Of a DNA stretch of 64,000 bases, positions 1 through 12,610 are shown one piece after another. The position numbers were made by a program, and so were the translations under genes. The stretch covers positions 511,501 through 575,500 of the forward strand of contig WARS01000034.1 of NCBI GenBank assembly GCA_008933995.1, in the 5' to 3' direction. The notes under the pieces are model-generated. The model did no database searches. It was not told the DNA's origin and worked only from the letters and a program-made list of their open reading frames with translations. Source of the DNA: Datnioides undecimradiatus. Taxonomy: Eukaryota; Chordata; Actinopteri; Lobotiformes; Datnioididae. How positions within the stretch are numbered: position 1 is the first letter of the stretch; each line of letters starts with the position of its first letter.

Positions 1-3000
1 CCTGGCTGAGGTTCCCATCACCACCAGGTTATACACCAGCTGCTTGAAAAGCCCCCTGCTTGTTTCTGCCTCTCTCTCTCTCTCTCTCTCTCTCACTGTG
101 TGAATAGATGAGCTGACTGTTCCCTGAATGCTTCATTAGAAAAGGATTTGAGCTTTACCCCCCAAAAAAACTGTTGTCCTCTGCGTTGCACAGGTTTCTT
201 TTCATCCTGCTTGGCCCTCTGGGAAAAGGTCCACAGTATCATGAAATTGGCCGGTCTATTGCTACACTGATGACTGATGAGGTGAGGCCCAAATACAGCA
301 TTTGTTAAAGTTCAAACTCTAGCTGTAGTGATGATTTTACTTCAATAAAAGCAGTGATCCAACAAGTAAATATGCCCTATAATGAGTCCTGCATTCAAAA
401 TAATACATGAATTATTATCTAAATGAACTTCAAGTGTCCGGCTGTCTTCTGTCAGTAACTGAGTTTCAAAAACTTGTTTCTTGTGGTTATGTGCTGCATT
501 AAAGTAGCTTAGGAAGTAGAGAAACCATCCTGTAACAGTACGAAGTCCACCTATCAGCTCCGCAGTTGTTTCTGTGTAACTGCTGATCCCCAAAGGCCTC
601 TCCTGAGGACACAGGGTCAGCGTCAGTGTGTGACATAAAAACTGTGACAGGAGTTCCCACAGTGTAACTATGAGCTAATGTTACTGCCCATCACCAGAGC
701 CAGATGTTGCTTTCCTTTGGCAGCCGTCCCCTGGGATGCATGAAAATAGCAGCGTATGGATGTCAACCTACTTCATCATATATGGGAATGAACCGTACCC
801 TATGATTTGTTGTCTGTATTTCATGAACACAAACTGTTATTCTGATGATGGCACACTTGAAATGAACTGACGAATACTTAAGATAAGAAGAAATCCTCGG
901 CTGTATTCACCTTTTATGACTCTGGCATCTGAATTGGCCTGTAAATCCATTAAAATGAACTCTTTATTAAAGAAAATAGATTAAATCATGTTAATCCAAG
1001 ACACAAAAATCCATTTATCTATATTTTATGCGATTGTGCATCTGCTCTGCAGATTTTCCACGATGTTGCATACAAGGCCAAAGACAGGAATGACCTGGTG
1101 GCGGGCATCGATGAGTTTCTGGACCAGGTGACGGTGTTACCCCCTGGAGAGTGGGACCCCTCCATCAGAATAGAGCCTCCCAAAAATGTGCCCTCTCAGG
1201 TAAAGTCCCCATTTATGTAAAAAAGGAAAAACTGCACATGTTTAGGTCCATGTTTATGTGTTTGTTTTAGTAAATATGAGAGATGCACCTCTGTTGCCGT
1301 CACTCAAAAAGCTTAACCATGAAACTAAACTGAGTGTTTGAGTCTGTATATATCACCGCTCTTCTGAGTCCACTCTGCTTCGTGCAGCCTGCTGAGAAAT
1401 TTTTAAACATCTGCGTTCTCCTCTAATCTCAACTGCGTTGTACTCTGTGCTTTGATGCCTCTCCCCAGGGTTCTGCTCTCAATCCTCTCCAAAACATTAG
1501 TTATTTTTCCTCCATTAGTTATTTTGGTCGACTTTCAAAAGCGATCCGCCATCTTGTGTGGGAGAGAAATTTTGTCATCTCACAGAGAGCTGCTTCAGAT
1601 GATTTAGAAAAAAAAAAAGAGAAAAGTCTTGTTTTTCCTTTTTCCCTTTGTCATTAAGCTCCTGAGGTGAATTAATGACACACCACTGTGCAATTAGATT
1701 GTTATGCTGATGAACTCTGTACCCAAATAAGCTAGATTCACGCTTAAGAGATCATTCATTTGGGACTGACGCTGTGGTAAAAGAATGTTGGAATAACTGC
1801 AACATCTGGTGACTCAGTGAAGATTCAAGTGCATCTGACGCATGTTATTGTTCTCACGATGATGGCGGGTAACAGACAGTTGACTGACAGCGATCTTAAC
1901 CACGCAGGAAAAGCGGAAGATTCCCCCTGTTCCCAACGGAGTGACAGATCTTGGAGAGTCGGAGGAACACGGAGGGCACGGCGGCCCTGAGCTCCAGCGC
2001 ACTGGGAAGTAAGTGTGAGAGAGAAATTGTGATTTGTGATCTAAAGCCTTGAGCTCTCTCAGCTCGTCTTTGTCCCGTGTTCCTGTCGCCTGTTAGCTGC
2101 CTCCCTGTCCCCAAACTGTAAATTTAGCTCTCTTAAGAGGCAGACTACCCTACTGGCCCATTATCATTCCTCACACTTCAACTCCACAAAGACCTTTTGT
2201 TTGAGTTTGAATTCACGACGTCTTTAGAAACATCCCAGCACTCTATCCCACACATAAAGTCACATTCTTCAATAATACAACAGTGTTGTATAATTTAAAA
2301 ACACTTTGCCTGTGATGCACACAGCTCCGCACACGGCTCCTCACACGGCACATTACTGTACATTCACTCAGTCGTTGACTACATTTACCCAAGTCCTTGT
2401 TTGAAATATTCCTACCACACGATGTATTTGTACATTACTTCTTTATTAGTAGTACTTCCATTATATGCTGCTTTATGTTGTAGTTCACTAAATGGATCTG
2501 AGTGCTCACAGTCACCTTGAGCAGCTACAACAGTAAAATACTCTACACACATCGATGCATCATTATTAAAATCTAATAATGTCAGATAGTGCTTATGCTT
2601 AAGGGACAGCAAACATTAATTAGGACAGCATGTGTTGTGGATTTGCAGTAACTGTACTCCCCCTCGTTATTGTCATAATCATGTCAGCTCCGTTAATAAC
2701 AAGTCATATTTGTGTTGCTCTGAATTCAGTTTCATACATTTCTCAGTGACACAAACAACAGACTTAATCACTTGTATTCACACAGAGAGAGACCTAATGA
2801 GGCTCCTTATTACTATAGCCTCAGTACTACGGCTGATGGTTTTTTAAATTTGCTGCTAAACCCATAAACACATATGTGGTCTGGACCATATTACACCCTG
2901 TCCAATTCCTTCATTTTCGTTTAATAAGCCCTTAGCGCTTGTGCCTATATCTTAAACGTCTCAAGTGTCAGAAGCGTTTCTTCTGTGCTGACTCATTTGA

Positions 3001-6000
3001 GTTCTGCAAGTGCCAGTCATTGTGAAGTTAGTGGCATTTTTCTAAGAGTACAAAGTACAGTGAGGAAAAAAATGGTGCAATAATGTGTGTCTAGGTGTGA
3101 TTAATAAGGATTTTATGATGAAAACGTTTACAGGCTTCGTTGCTTTTGTTTGCAGTTCAGCCTGTGTTACTTATACCATGGGTCACATGCAGTGACATGC
3201 ATACCTGCAGTTATTCCTGTTCATAACTCTATGCTAAAAGGCACACATTAGCGTTGACAGCAAGAATTTAATTTGCACATAATCTTTGGGTGCAAAGTGG
3301 GACCAGTCATCTAGGATTTACAGAAGGGATTAAAAAGGGATGATATCATGTTTTCATCACCCAGAAATCACCCAGTGACAACCAGGGGATTCTTGAGCCC
3401 CAACCTGAAACAATGACATGACAGCAGAGTGTACGGGGGGTGTTTTGTGAACATCTCTGTGGTTTAATAGCAGCGGAGTGAGTGATGGCTGCTGCTGAGC
3501 TGCGGTATGCTGCGGCTCTTATCTCAGCTCAGATTGGCCGGGAGCCCGGTCTCAGCTATCAAACCGGCTCCCTCCGCCCCCCTCCTCCACTACCGCCGCC
3601 AACACCTCCCGGGATATGGCATTGCTGCCTACTGCTCAGGCTGAAATAAGCATAATGTCCCGCCCACAGTTACTATAGCAACCACCTCCAGCTAGCTTGC
3701 TGCGGTCCCGGCTTGCTGCCGCAGAAGAGCCCGCTCAGTCGCTCAAAAATAGATGCATGAGTCGGCAAATGTGCACACACCTCTTACATGAATATAATCG
3801 TGCACACAGAGTTACACCCAGTGTGGGGGCACTGTGACCCTTAATGTTTCATCATGTGGTTCACATGAGTAACACTGTAAATAAAGGAGCTAGTACTCTC
3901 AGTAGTCCTTTGCTGATAAGCTTTAACTTGTCCAGCAATGCAAGGAACTGTTTTATTTTAAAGGAATAGTTTCACATTTTGGGAAATTAGCTTATTCACA
4001 AAGATGACTAGATTGATGCCACTGTCAAACCGCTCTGTGATGTATGTCTCATGTTTACGTGCGCCTCTGTGATAAATCCCCGTTTCACCTCAGGATATTT
4101 GGCGGCTTCATCTTGGATATCAAGAGAAAGCTTCCTCACTACCTTTCCGACTACACAGATGCAATCAGTCTACAGTGTCTGGCCTCCTTCCTCTTTCTCT
4201 ACTGCGCCTGCATGTCACCTGTCATCACCTTTGGAGGACTCCTGGGCGAAGCCACAGAGGGACGTGTGGTATGAAGCAACATCTTTATCACTCAAGAAAC
4301 TATATAATCACACTTTGTTCACTTAAAGCTGCACTGGTGACTTTAGAGGTGCTGCATTGTAAATGGGCTTTTCTGACCTCCCAGTTTTACTCCTGCCTTC
4401 TATACATGCTAAACATCAGCATGTTCATCACTGTCATGTCTGAGCCAGGCCATCTTTAGCTCTAAGCACTGTTTAAGCACAGCCTCCTTGAGCAGCCAGT
4501 ATGGCTTATTAAATGTAGAATTGGTTCAACTATTGCAGAGAGAACTGGTTAAAATGAGTTTCCTTGCTACAAAATGCAGCACGTGTTTGAGTGTAGTGAC
4601 AATGTTTAGCAGCTGACTTGGTTTTTCCTGTGTTTTCAGAGTGCTATTGAGTCCCTGTTTGGGGCCTCCATGACTGGGATAGCCTACTCTCTTTTTGCTG
4701 GTCAGCCCCTCACTATCCTGGGCAGCACGGGGCCTGTTCTCGTCTTTGAGAAAATCCTTTTCAAGTTCTGCAAGTGGGTCCTAGTATTTTGCTTTTTTGT
4801 TGTTGTTACGGTGGAACATTTCAGTGATTGTGTGGGTTTCTGCTTGAACAGGGATGCCATTTCTAATCGCTTGTGCCTTCACTGCTATCTCTCTCAGGGA
4901 CTACGGCCTCTCCTACCTCTCCCTGAGGGCCTGCATTGGCCTGTGGACGGCCTTCTTCTGTCTACTGCTGGTGGCCACTGATGCCAGCTCGCTTGTCTGC
5001 TACATCACACGCTTCACAGAGGAAGCTTTCGCTGCACTGATCTGCATCATCTTCATCTATGAGGCTCTGGAGAAGCTGCTCCACCTGGGGGTGCACTACC
5101 CCATTAATAAACACAACAACCTTCAGAAACTCACGCAGTACTCGTAAGTGTTCTCTCCAAACCCGTAAGTGCTGCTCCTCTTTGTCTGTTTTTTAAGTCT
5201 AAGTCTCTGCTCTCACACTCTTCTAGCAGCACACACACGGACATGCCAGCTCACTTGCTCACAATGCCCTTTTAAAAGAACCCTCACACACACACTTTCA
5301 AAATAAAAACACAACAGAACACAAAGTACAACATGCCATCTCTGCTTGGAGAGTGGCAGTCATCTGCAGACCAGCTCGCTCCAGCATTTAAACAGAAGAG
5401 AGAGTGATTAGTCAACAAGCACCAGCTGTGACAATCAGCTCACCTGCTGCGGCTCTCCTGATGCCTCCCCTGCCGCAGCTCACTGGCCACCCACCACCCC
5501 CACACCCACCAATCTGACGTTTTATACATCAGTCAAATCTGAACACAGCCCTCAGTGGGGCTTACACTTCCTGAGGATGTGAATGAATACAGGGACTGTG
5601 TTACAATAAATGGTCCTTATAACTTTACAACTTGCCTGAAAATCATCATGATTGCACGTTATTGTCAGTGCGATAGTGACAGTTGACTGTACGTCCTTTG
5701 CAAACAACAACAACTAATTGCTGATTCAGCAGACTTAATGCCAGATCGGCTAAATGAAAACAAATGCAGGCTTAAAAAATGGGGATCAAGTTGTAGCCTT
5801 CAGCTTATCCAGATTTCACTCCACAACAAGTAAATAATGTTTTTTTTAGAAAATGATGTCAAAATACTCTCTAATTTGAAAACCTTGTAGATTTTTTTCC
5901 CTAATCTTATTAATATCTTTGGGCTTTGGACTGTTGTCGGGATAAAATAAGAAACTTGAATATGTCAGCTGAGAAATGATACGAGGTCCTTTGAAATATT

Positions 6001-9000
6001 TTTTTAAATTTTATGGACAAAATGATTTCTTCACTAAGCTTTGGACGAAATGAAAATAATACCCGCTTGCAGCCCCAGATTTTTTGGAAGAAATAAAAAC
6101 AACATGAAAATGGTAATATGTTGAGGCATATTGCTGAATTATGGTCTCGGAAATGATTTCAAAATAATGTTTATTTTTTTCTGGGTGAAAATAAAAAAAC
6201 ATTGGTTTTGGCTCCTTTAAGCATTCTAAGCTGTCTTTGTTGTTGTGGTTTGTGTTGCGTGTACAAGCGAACCCAAAGTAGCACATTTGCACACACGTGT
6301 CAAGTGTTTCGCTGCATCATCAGACGACAGATGGTACAGTGGTACAGTAGATTCACTGTCCAGTTTTTCTGTAATGGGTTTTGCTTTATGGTCAATAATC
6401 CCATGTTGAGCGTGTGTGTCAGGAGCATCATGCGTTATCCCGCTACATACCGTAAGCTGACCGGCGGCTGTGAGAAGCCAAGAGCCCCGTCTGTGGTTTT
6501 CTATTCTGGTGTAGTGGACAGCAGGGGATGCTGACATTTAGTTTTGTGAAATGCCAGCACAATAAGTCATTTCATGTTGATGGCTGAGCATTTTGGAGGA
6601 AGAACTGTAACAATGCATGTAACTAATGATTATTTATTATTTATTCATGTGTTTATTTTCTCATTCAATCATATCATTAAGTTCACTGCTTTGTGCGTAA
6701 AATGTCAAATAGAAAACTTTCCGAATCAACAATCCAAAATCCTGAAAGCCATTGAATATTAATATTGTTCTGTTGTGATTTTTATGGAACTAAATAAAAT
6801 TATCCTTCATAGGTGTGCATGTGTGGAGCCCACTGACCCCAGCAATGAGACTCTGCGCTTCTGGGAGGAGAGAAACATCACAGCCTCTCAGGTCAACTGG
6901 ACCATGCTGGAGGTCAAGGTAAGGATCCACTGACATTTGGAGCAGATTAGAGAAGTAACGGTTGTGCACAAGTTGAAGTTGTAGCCTAGGAGATGAAACA
7001 AGACTGCTTTGGGTTCAAGAAGACTTCCAGTGATGGACAAAGAAGCCAGAGCAGATCTGGATCTGTAAGCTGAAAGGCTGACACACACAGAAATAGCACA
7101 TCTCATCACAGTTGCCAGCTCTCAAACTTAACCCGCGACCAAAATACCCTCGAAACTTGGGGATATTTCTCTCAGTCTTTGGCATCGTGTTGTGTCTCAC
7201 TTTGCTTTATCAGGAGGCGTCATAAGTCTAGGCGGGGATTAGGAACGCGTGGGCTGGATTTCACAGGATTTAGCCGTGCAGAATGAGCGTGGAGATGCAG
7301 TGTGAAGAGTGGATTCTCTCACTGTCAGACACAAGTTGGTCATGCCAGTGGTGGCATGCTGTGTCACTCCTACACGTGCTTGTCAGACGTATAGCAGCAG
7401 CTAGTTTAGGAGGATGAATCACATACTACGTAGATATTTACAGCATAGAGTGCTGGAAGTGAATTCTGCGTGTGACAGATTGGTGGTATTCAGACTTCAC
7501 TAATTCACCACTGACATCCATCATCGCCATTATCTCCTCCGCCACTCTAATCATTTTTATTGGCCTCATTATCCCTGTCCTATCATCATCATCACCATCA
7601 TCATCATCACTGTGTCCTCTGGTGCCAGTAGGAGTGCGAGATGTTGCACGGGGAGTTTGTGGGCAGCGCCTGCGGCCCCCACGGTCCCTACATACCCGAC
7701 GTCCTCTTCTGGTGCGTCATCCTCTTCTTCTCCACCGTCTGCATGTCCGCCTTCCTCAAGGAGTTCAAGACGAGCCGCTACTTCCCCACCAAGGCACGTA
7801 TCTGACTATACTCATCCCTAAATAACACACAAGCACTTTGTATCACTCTAAGCTCACACACCTTTCTGTTTGACGCAGTCGTCAATGTAAGGAAATGGAA
7901 AAATTAAATCTGCCTCATTAATTTTACAGTCCTCCATTTACTTCTCATTTTATCATGGGACTGAAATTAAACTCAAATTGGTTTCCGCACCACAACTTTA
8001 CCTCTGTCGTTTTAGATTCTGCTGCCATCTACTGGTTGTTTTATGACACAGCAAACAGTCCTGCAGTCTATGCAGCCAGTCTACGTGTAAAATATCTATG
8101 ATTTATCATTGAGATGACACTCATGAGCGTAATATGTGGCGTGAAGCTGACACAGTAATCTGTGGTGTGCCGGCGCCACCTTGTGGTGATGGATGCTCCA
8201 CTGCAGTGCAGCCGCTGATAAAAAGACCTGCACGTTGTACCGAACAGCTCCCGCCAAGTTTGATTTGACAGACTTTTCATTTTTGGGGTAGAACCCAGTC
8301 GACAGAGATCTTTGTCAAATAAACACCATGAAGCGAAACAAGACCCGACCAATCAGAGCAAAGCTGGCTTACACTAACTCATGGTCCCCATACAGGAGAC
8401 AAAACATGCCTCTATGGAAAGGACATTATATCATAAAAGATCACGCTCAATCCAAAACATTACGGATACAGTCAGATGTAATAAACAATCACATGAATCA
8501 TCCCAAAACAAAACAGTGATCAAACAATACTAAGAAGGGTAAAAAATAAGAATGAATAGGTTTTATTTAAAAAGCAGTGACCTTTGTCTGAAGAGTTTAT
8601 ATCTGTTTGTTCCCTCCAGGTGCGGGCCATCATCAGTGACTTTGCAGTCTTCATCACCATCCTCTCTATGGTCCTTATAGATTACGCCTTGGGGATCCCC
8701 TCACCTAAATTACAGGTCCCCAACAAGTTCAAAGTGAGTGGACATGAAAGCCTCTCTGAGGGAGGCTGCTGTGTGCTGTTATGTTAATGTTGGTGCGTTA
8801 CACAGATAAAGTTGAGCTTTTTTTGGTTTATTTCTGTTCTTATTTATGTTCTGTACCTCACATATCTCTGCAATGCTTTTCTTTTAAACTTTTAGTTCAT
8901 CAGACCTTCATCAGAGCAGTCGTGATTCAACAATAGACAGGCCCGTTGTTCACTTGTTCTTTTGAAGACCAGAATCTTCCTCTCGATAGCTAAATACCTT

Positions 9001-11719
9001 TAACCATCAGATTCCTCCTTTTTCCTGTCTTATCTTTGACTTCTTTGTTCTCCCCAGCCAACGAGGGACGATCGTGGATGGATTATTAACCCCGTGGGGC
9101 CCAACCCATGGTGGACCACCATCATCACCTTCATCCCTGCTCTGCTCTGCACCATCCTCATCTTCATGGACCAGCAGATCACAGCTGTCATTATTAACAG
9201 GAAGGAGCACAAGCTGAAGGTATTTCAAAGCTTTCATTGAAAATCCTCAGCAAAGTAACCAAATAAATGGCTTTTTAAAAAAAAAAAATAAATTCACACC
9301 GGCCAGAGAACCTGAGAATTCTTTGCCGTCTTTTTCTCCATCTCCAGAAAGGCTGTGGCTACCACCTGGACCTGTTTGTGGTGGGAGTGATGCTGGGTGT
9401 GTGCTCCGTGATGGGCCTGCCGTGGTTCGTGGCAGCCACCGTGCTCTCCATCTCCCACGTGAACAGCCTGAAGCTGGAGTCGGAGTGCTCGGCGCCCGGA
9501 GAGCAGCCCAAGTTCCTGGGCATCAGAGAACAGCGTTTCACCGGCCTCATGATCTTCACCCTGATGGGCTGCTCCGTCTTCATGACCTCCATGCTAAAGG
9601 TCAGAAGCAGGACTGTATCAGACCACTTTAGGTTTAGCTTTTTGCAAATTTGAGTGCTGATCCTGAATATTTGTTCATCCATCTCCAGTTCATCCCCATG
9701 CCTGTGCTGTATGGAGTCTTTCTGTACATGGGAGCATCCTCACTGAGAGGCATTCAGGTGAGCTCAAACACCTCCTGCTTGTATTTGACTTGAATAATCA
9801 GTCAAGAAAAGATGCAGGATGAACTCTTAAATGTTTGTGCAGTTCTTCGATCGTCTGAAGCTGTTCAGCATGCCGGCCAAACACCAGCCAGACTTCATTT
9901 ACCTTCGTCATGTCCCACTGAGGAAGGTGCACCTCTTCACCATCATCCAGCTCAGCTGCTTGGTGTTGCTCTGGGTCATCAAGACCTCCAAGGCTGCCAT
10001 CGTCTTCCCCATGATGGTAACCGAAGTGCATTTGTGCGTGATCATTCTCGTGTGTGAAATGCATATGACTGACTGATGTCTGTCTGTTTCTGCTGCAGGT
10101 CTTGGCCTTGGTCTTCATTCGTAAGCTGCTGGACTTCATCTTCACCAAGAGAGAACTGAGCTGGTTGGATGACTTGATGCCAGAGTGGAAGAAGAAGAAA
10201 CTGGAGGATGCAGAACAAGAGGTGCAGTAATACAGAAGTGACCAATTCCCAATTCGTGGCAAAGCTGCTGTCCGTGGAGTGTTGTAGATCGTCTCTTTTG
10301 TCTCTTTCTTCAGGAGGAGCACAGTATTATTGCAGAAGAAGAAGGCATTGTACAAGTGCCACTGGAGGGAAACTTTAAGTAAGTCTTATTAGGTCATATT
10401 CTGCATTTTTAGGTGCCCATGTTTAGGTGTACTTCAGTAAACCTACCTGAAAGACTGACATACGTAGATCTACTTCAAGATATCAAGTAGAGATAAAAAC
10501 ACACATCTTAACACACAAAGAAACTATGTGACCAAACCTTCCTTGGTGTGTGGCAGATACCTGAGACGCTTGCTTTCTACCCCTTGTATCCTTAAATGTG
10601 CGTATTTCCCAGGTGCACAGTGAAATAATATTTGTTGTCCTTCTGTGTGTGTGTGTTTGCAAAGGAGTGACCCGGCCACAGTGAACATCACTGATGAGAT
10701 GTCCAAAGGATCTTTTGGGAATGTGTGGAAGAGTGTCAACCCCTCTGAGACTAAGAAGGAACCAAGTGGTAAAAGGTTAGACACCTGATCCAGATTACTC
10801 CCATATAGCCACGTCATGTATCTCTGATGCGTCAGAGGGCTTGAATATCAAATGTTGCGTGGAGGCTTACTGATTCCAGATGCTGTGTATTTTTGCAGGA
10901 GTAAAAGTCTGTGGATTTCAAAGGGGAAATGGTGTGTTTGGGTGTTAAAGCAGGCAGTGGCAGATGTTTATTATTAAAAAGTTATGGAACACTGACTTTG
11001 TATTTTTCCAGAAAACTGAGATGCTAGTATGTGTAGATAAAAGGGGTTTATCTAAGATCAGCCCTGCCCTCGCAGACTTCCCACAGAGTAGACTAACACA
11101 GTGTCTCCTGCCTGCCTCTCTCATTCCACTCCACCCCTAAGCTCCCCTTCCTAACCTCTCAGAAGCTGATATCCCAAAGGTAAGTGCCTCCTGGTCCCCG
11201 TCAGCATGAGGAGTCTGGTCCTGTGTTTACTGCTCATGACTGTTGCATGAGGAAAACATTGTTGGTCTGTGCTGTAAGTTATGATTCGGTGACTCAATAA
11301 ATGTAGAGATAAATCGGTAATCAGTGGATGGAAAACTGAGCATGGCCTGGGTGTGCATGCTGCCTGAAGGTTTTACGAGGGCTTTTGCATGTTGTAAAAG
11401 TTGTAATGTTAATGGCACTAAGTCTCTCTCACGAGTCGCTTATTGTATGTTTCAATGTCGCAAGATATTGTGATAAGTGTTAGGACATATTGCTGTTAAA
11501 CTTTATGAGATATATTTGCATGCTGTGTGATTTGGATTGATCGTCAGCCAGCTGTCACTGCATCTGCGCGCTGCACTTATTAAAAATGCATCCATGCGTC
11601 TTGTTTGATTTAATTTATCTACTTTTTTTTTTTTTTCATGCAGTAGTTCCAGCGGCGGCGAAAAGCGACACAAGCGCCGGAGGCATGAGAAGAGCTTGGA
11701 CAGGGAGACAAGTTTGTGA
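1..11719 (+). CDS. slc4a10: Sodium-coupled bicarbonate transporter Slc4a10, 3' part (18 coding exons)
   Basis: Plasma-membrane Na+-driven HCO3- transporter (NBCn2/NCBE), regulating pH in neurons and choroid plexus. The 5' end lies left of the window; 776 C-terminal residues are encoded here, from the end of the cytosolic N-domain (LAEVPITTR) through the whole membrane domain and tail. Exons: 1-27, 194-281, 1053-1199, 1908-2008, 4094-4268, 4640-4773, 4898-5143, 6813-6918, 7632-7793, 8620-8733, 9058-9219, 9348-9599, 9689-9757, 9843-10016, 10099-10221, 10314-10378, 10665-10775, 11644-11719. Phases agree at every join. Family motifs seen: [66 protein letters not shown], and a loop with two N-glycosylation sequons (NETL, NITA) in exons 8-9. 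The last exon ends in ETSL, a PDZ-binding type terminus known for one Slc4a10 isoform; SLC4A7 and SLC4A8 are less likely because of this tail and the gca/kcnh7 linkage. The intron after 7793 has a GC donor. Confidence 0.95.
71..94. repeat. (TC)n microsatellite
   Basis: Twelve TC units in the intron after the first slc4a10 exon of the window. Confidence 0.9.
2370..2610 (-). mobile_element. MITE-like fragment, 'ACTTGAGTAAA' fish type
   Basis: On the minus strand this intronic stretch has the pattern of a dispersed non-autonomous element that I recall from many teleost genomes: a central part with a spaced GATGCAT and GTTGTAGCTG, followed by ACTTGGGTAAATGTAG near the end. It lies in the slc4a10 intron 2009-4093. 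It is degenerate, with no coding capacity and no clear target duplication. The family name is not known to me; similarity is by memory of the pattern and to the copy at 42.7-43.0 kb. Confidence 0.5.
3470..3750. promoter_or_regulatory. GC-rich intronic island with CCAAT and X-box-like motifs
   Basis: Within the AT-rich slc4a10 intron 2009-4093 lies a GC- and CpG-rich stretch. It contains ATTGG (CCAAT on the other strand) at 3533-3537, CCGCCC/CCGCCG runs at 3570-3600 and around 3660, and GTTACTATAGCAAC at 3669-3682, a close match to the RFX-factor X-box. No ORF of note and no exon of slc4a10 is expected here. It could be an internal promoter, an enhancer or a chance GC-rich patch; the motif set is what is seen, the function is inferred. 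Confidence 0.4.
11142..11179 (+). CDS. slc4a10: slc4a10 cassette exon giving the alternative C-terminus SSPS-stop
   Basis: A 38-nt segment preceded by a pyrimidine-rich tract ending ctaag and followed by gtaagt. Joined to the exon ending at 10775 (which leaves AG), it reads S-S-P-S-stop, the C-terminus I recall for mammalian SLC4A10. Skipping it joins 10775 to 11644 and gives the longer tail ending ETSL. Mammalian Slc4a10 is known to have a small cassette exon here that swaps a short end for a PDZ-ligand end, so the choice is probably conserved. An internal acceptor at ctctcag (11156-11162) would also lead quickly to a stop. Confidence 0.75.
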
Positions 11720-12420
11720 TGACACATACTGGCGGTGCCACTGTGCTGTCAATCAGTAGATCAAAAAACAACAACAAAAAAAAAGAGAAACTATACCGTG
11801 CCACACTCAACCACCTTTGTACTGTGCTACACTGTGTTTTTGTCATGTAAGTCTGTGTGCAAGTTGTGTAAAACAAAGAAAAATTTGTTAGAAACAGTAT
11901 TAACAGGAGGAACGGCGACACATTTGTGTTCCTTTTCTATGTATATCAATGTTTGGTGATACCAGCAACAGAGGGAAGCCAGAATTATATAACACTTACA
12001 GTAACTGCTGTGTCAGTGGGCCAATTAAAAATTTTAAACAATTTTTAAATCTACTTTATTTGTATTTTGTATGTTTTTATATTTTTCCAACAACACAACA
12101 ATTGCGAGTTGTCCTTTTAAAAGCAGCCACAATAAACTGCAAGTGTGTGGTTTGAGTGCAGTGTTTAAAGCCGCTGTCGACTTGATGCACCTCACAATAG
12201 AAAACCTAAAGAGTAGATATTTGCCAATACTAATCTATTTCACTGGTATCTTAAAGAGTTGGCTCTCTAGCAAAACCTAGTCATTTTTTGGAAGTACTAA
12301 ATATACATTTTATATATTCTGTATATCTAAATGTTTTTGTGACAGTGACAGCTCATATCACTCCAGAGTCTTCTCCATCGCAATTTTACAAATAAATGTC
12401 TGTCCTCCGGTAAAGCGCCC
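11720..12420 (+). other. slc4a10: slc4a10 3' UTR with candidate poly(A) signals
   Basis: After the TGA at 11717-11719 no coding sequence is visible. AATAAA occurs at 12131-12136 and 12391-12396, both plausible cleavage signals, with a later one at 13353-13358. Which is used cannot be told from sequence; the end given here assumes the second. Confidence 0.5.
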
Positions 12421-12595
12421 CCACATCCCCAGTGAGGGATGGTTTGATGTGAAGTTTTCCTTCTGTGAATTAGATGAATAGACTGATGCCAGAGCGAGCA
12501 GCTGGCCAGCTTGGCTTAGCAGATCTAACTTTTAGCAGGAACAGGACTGAATATATTTCCCACAATGCACTATTCCTTTGAGGAAAGTATATTTC

Positions 12596-12610
12596 GGGGG
12601 GGGGGGGGGG
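12596..12610 (+). repeat. G homopolymer (G15)
   Basis: Fifteen consecutive G in the 3' flank of slc4a10. Runs of this kind are prone to length errors in assembly. Confidence 0.9.

Noticed and set aside
6202-6537. Open frames of about 100-110 codons on both strands in an slc4a10 intron
   Set aside because: No family resemblance, no splice logic linking them to a gene, overlapping on opposite strands.
9798-10355. 185-codon open frame on the minus strand
   Set aside because: Antisense shadow of slc4a10 exons 14-16 and their introns; no family resemblance.
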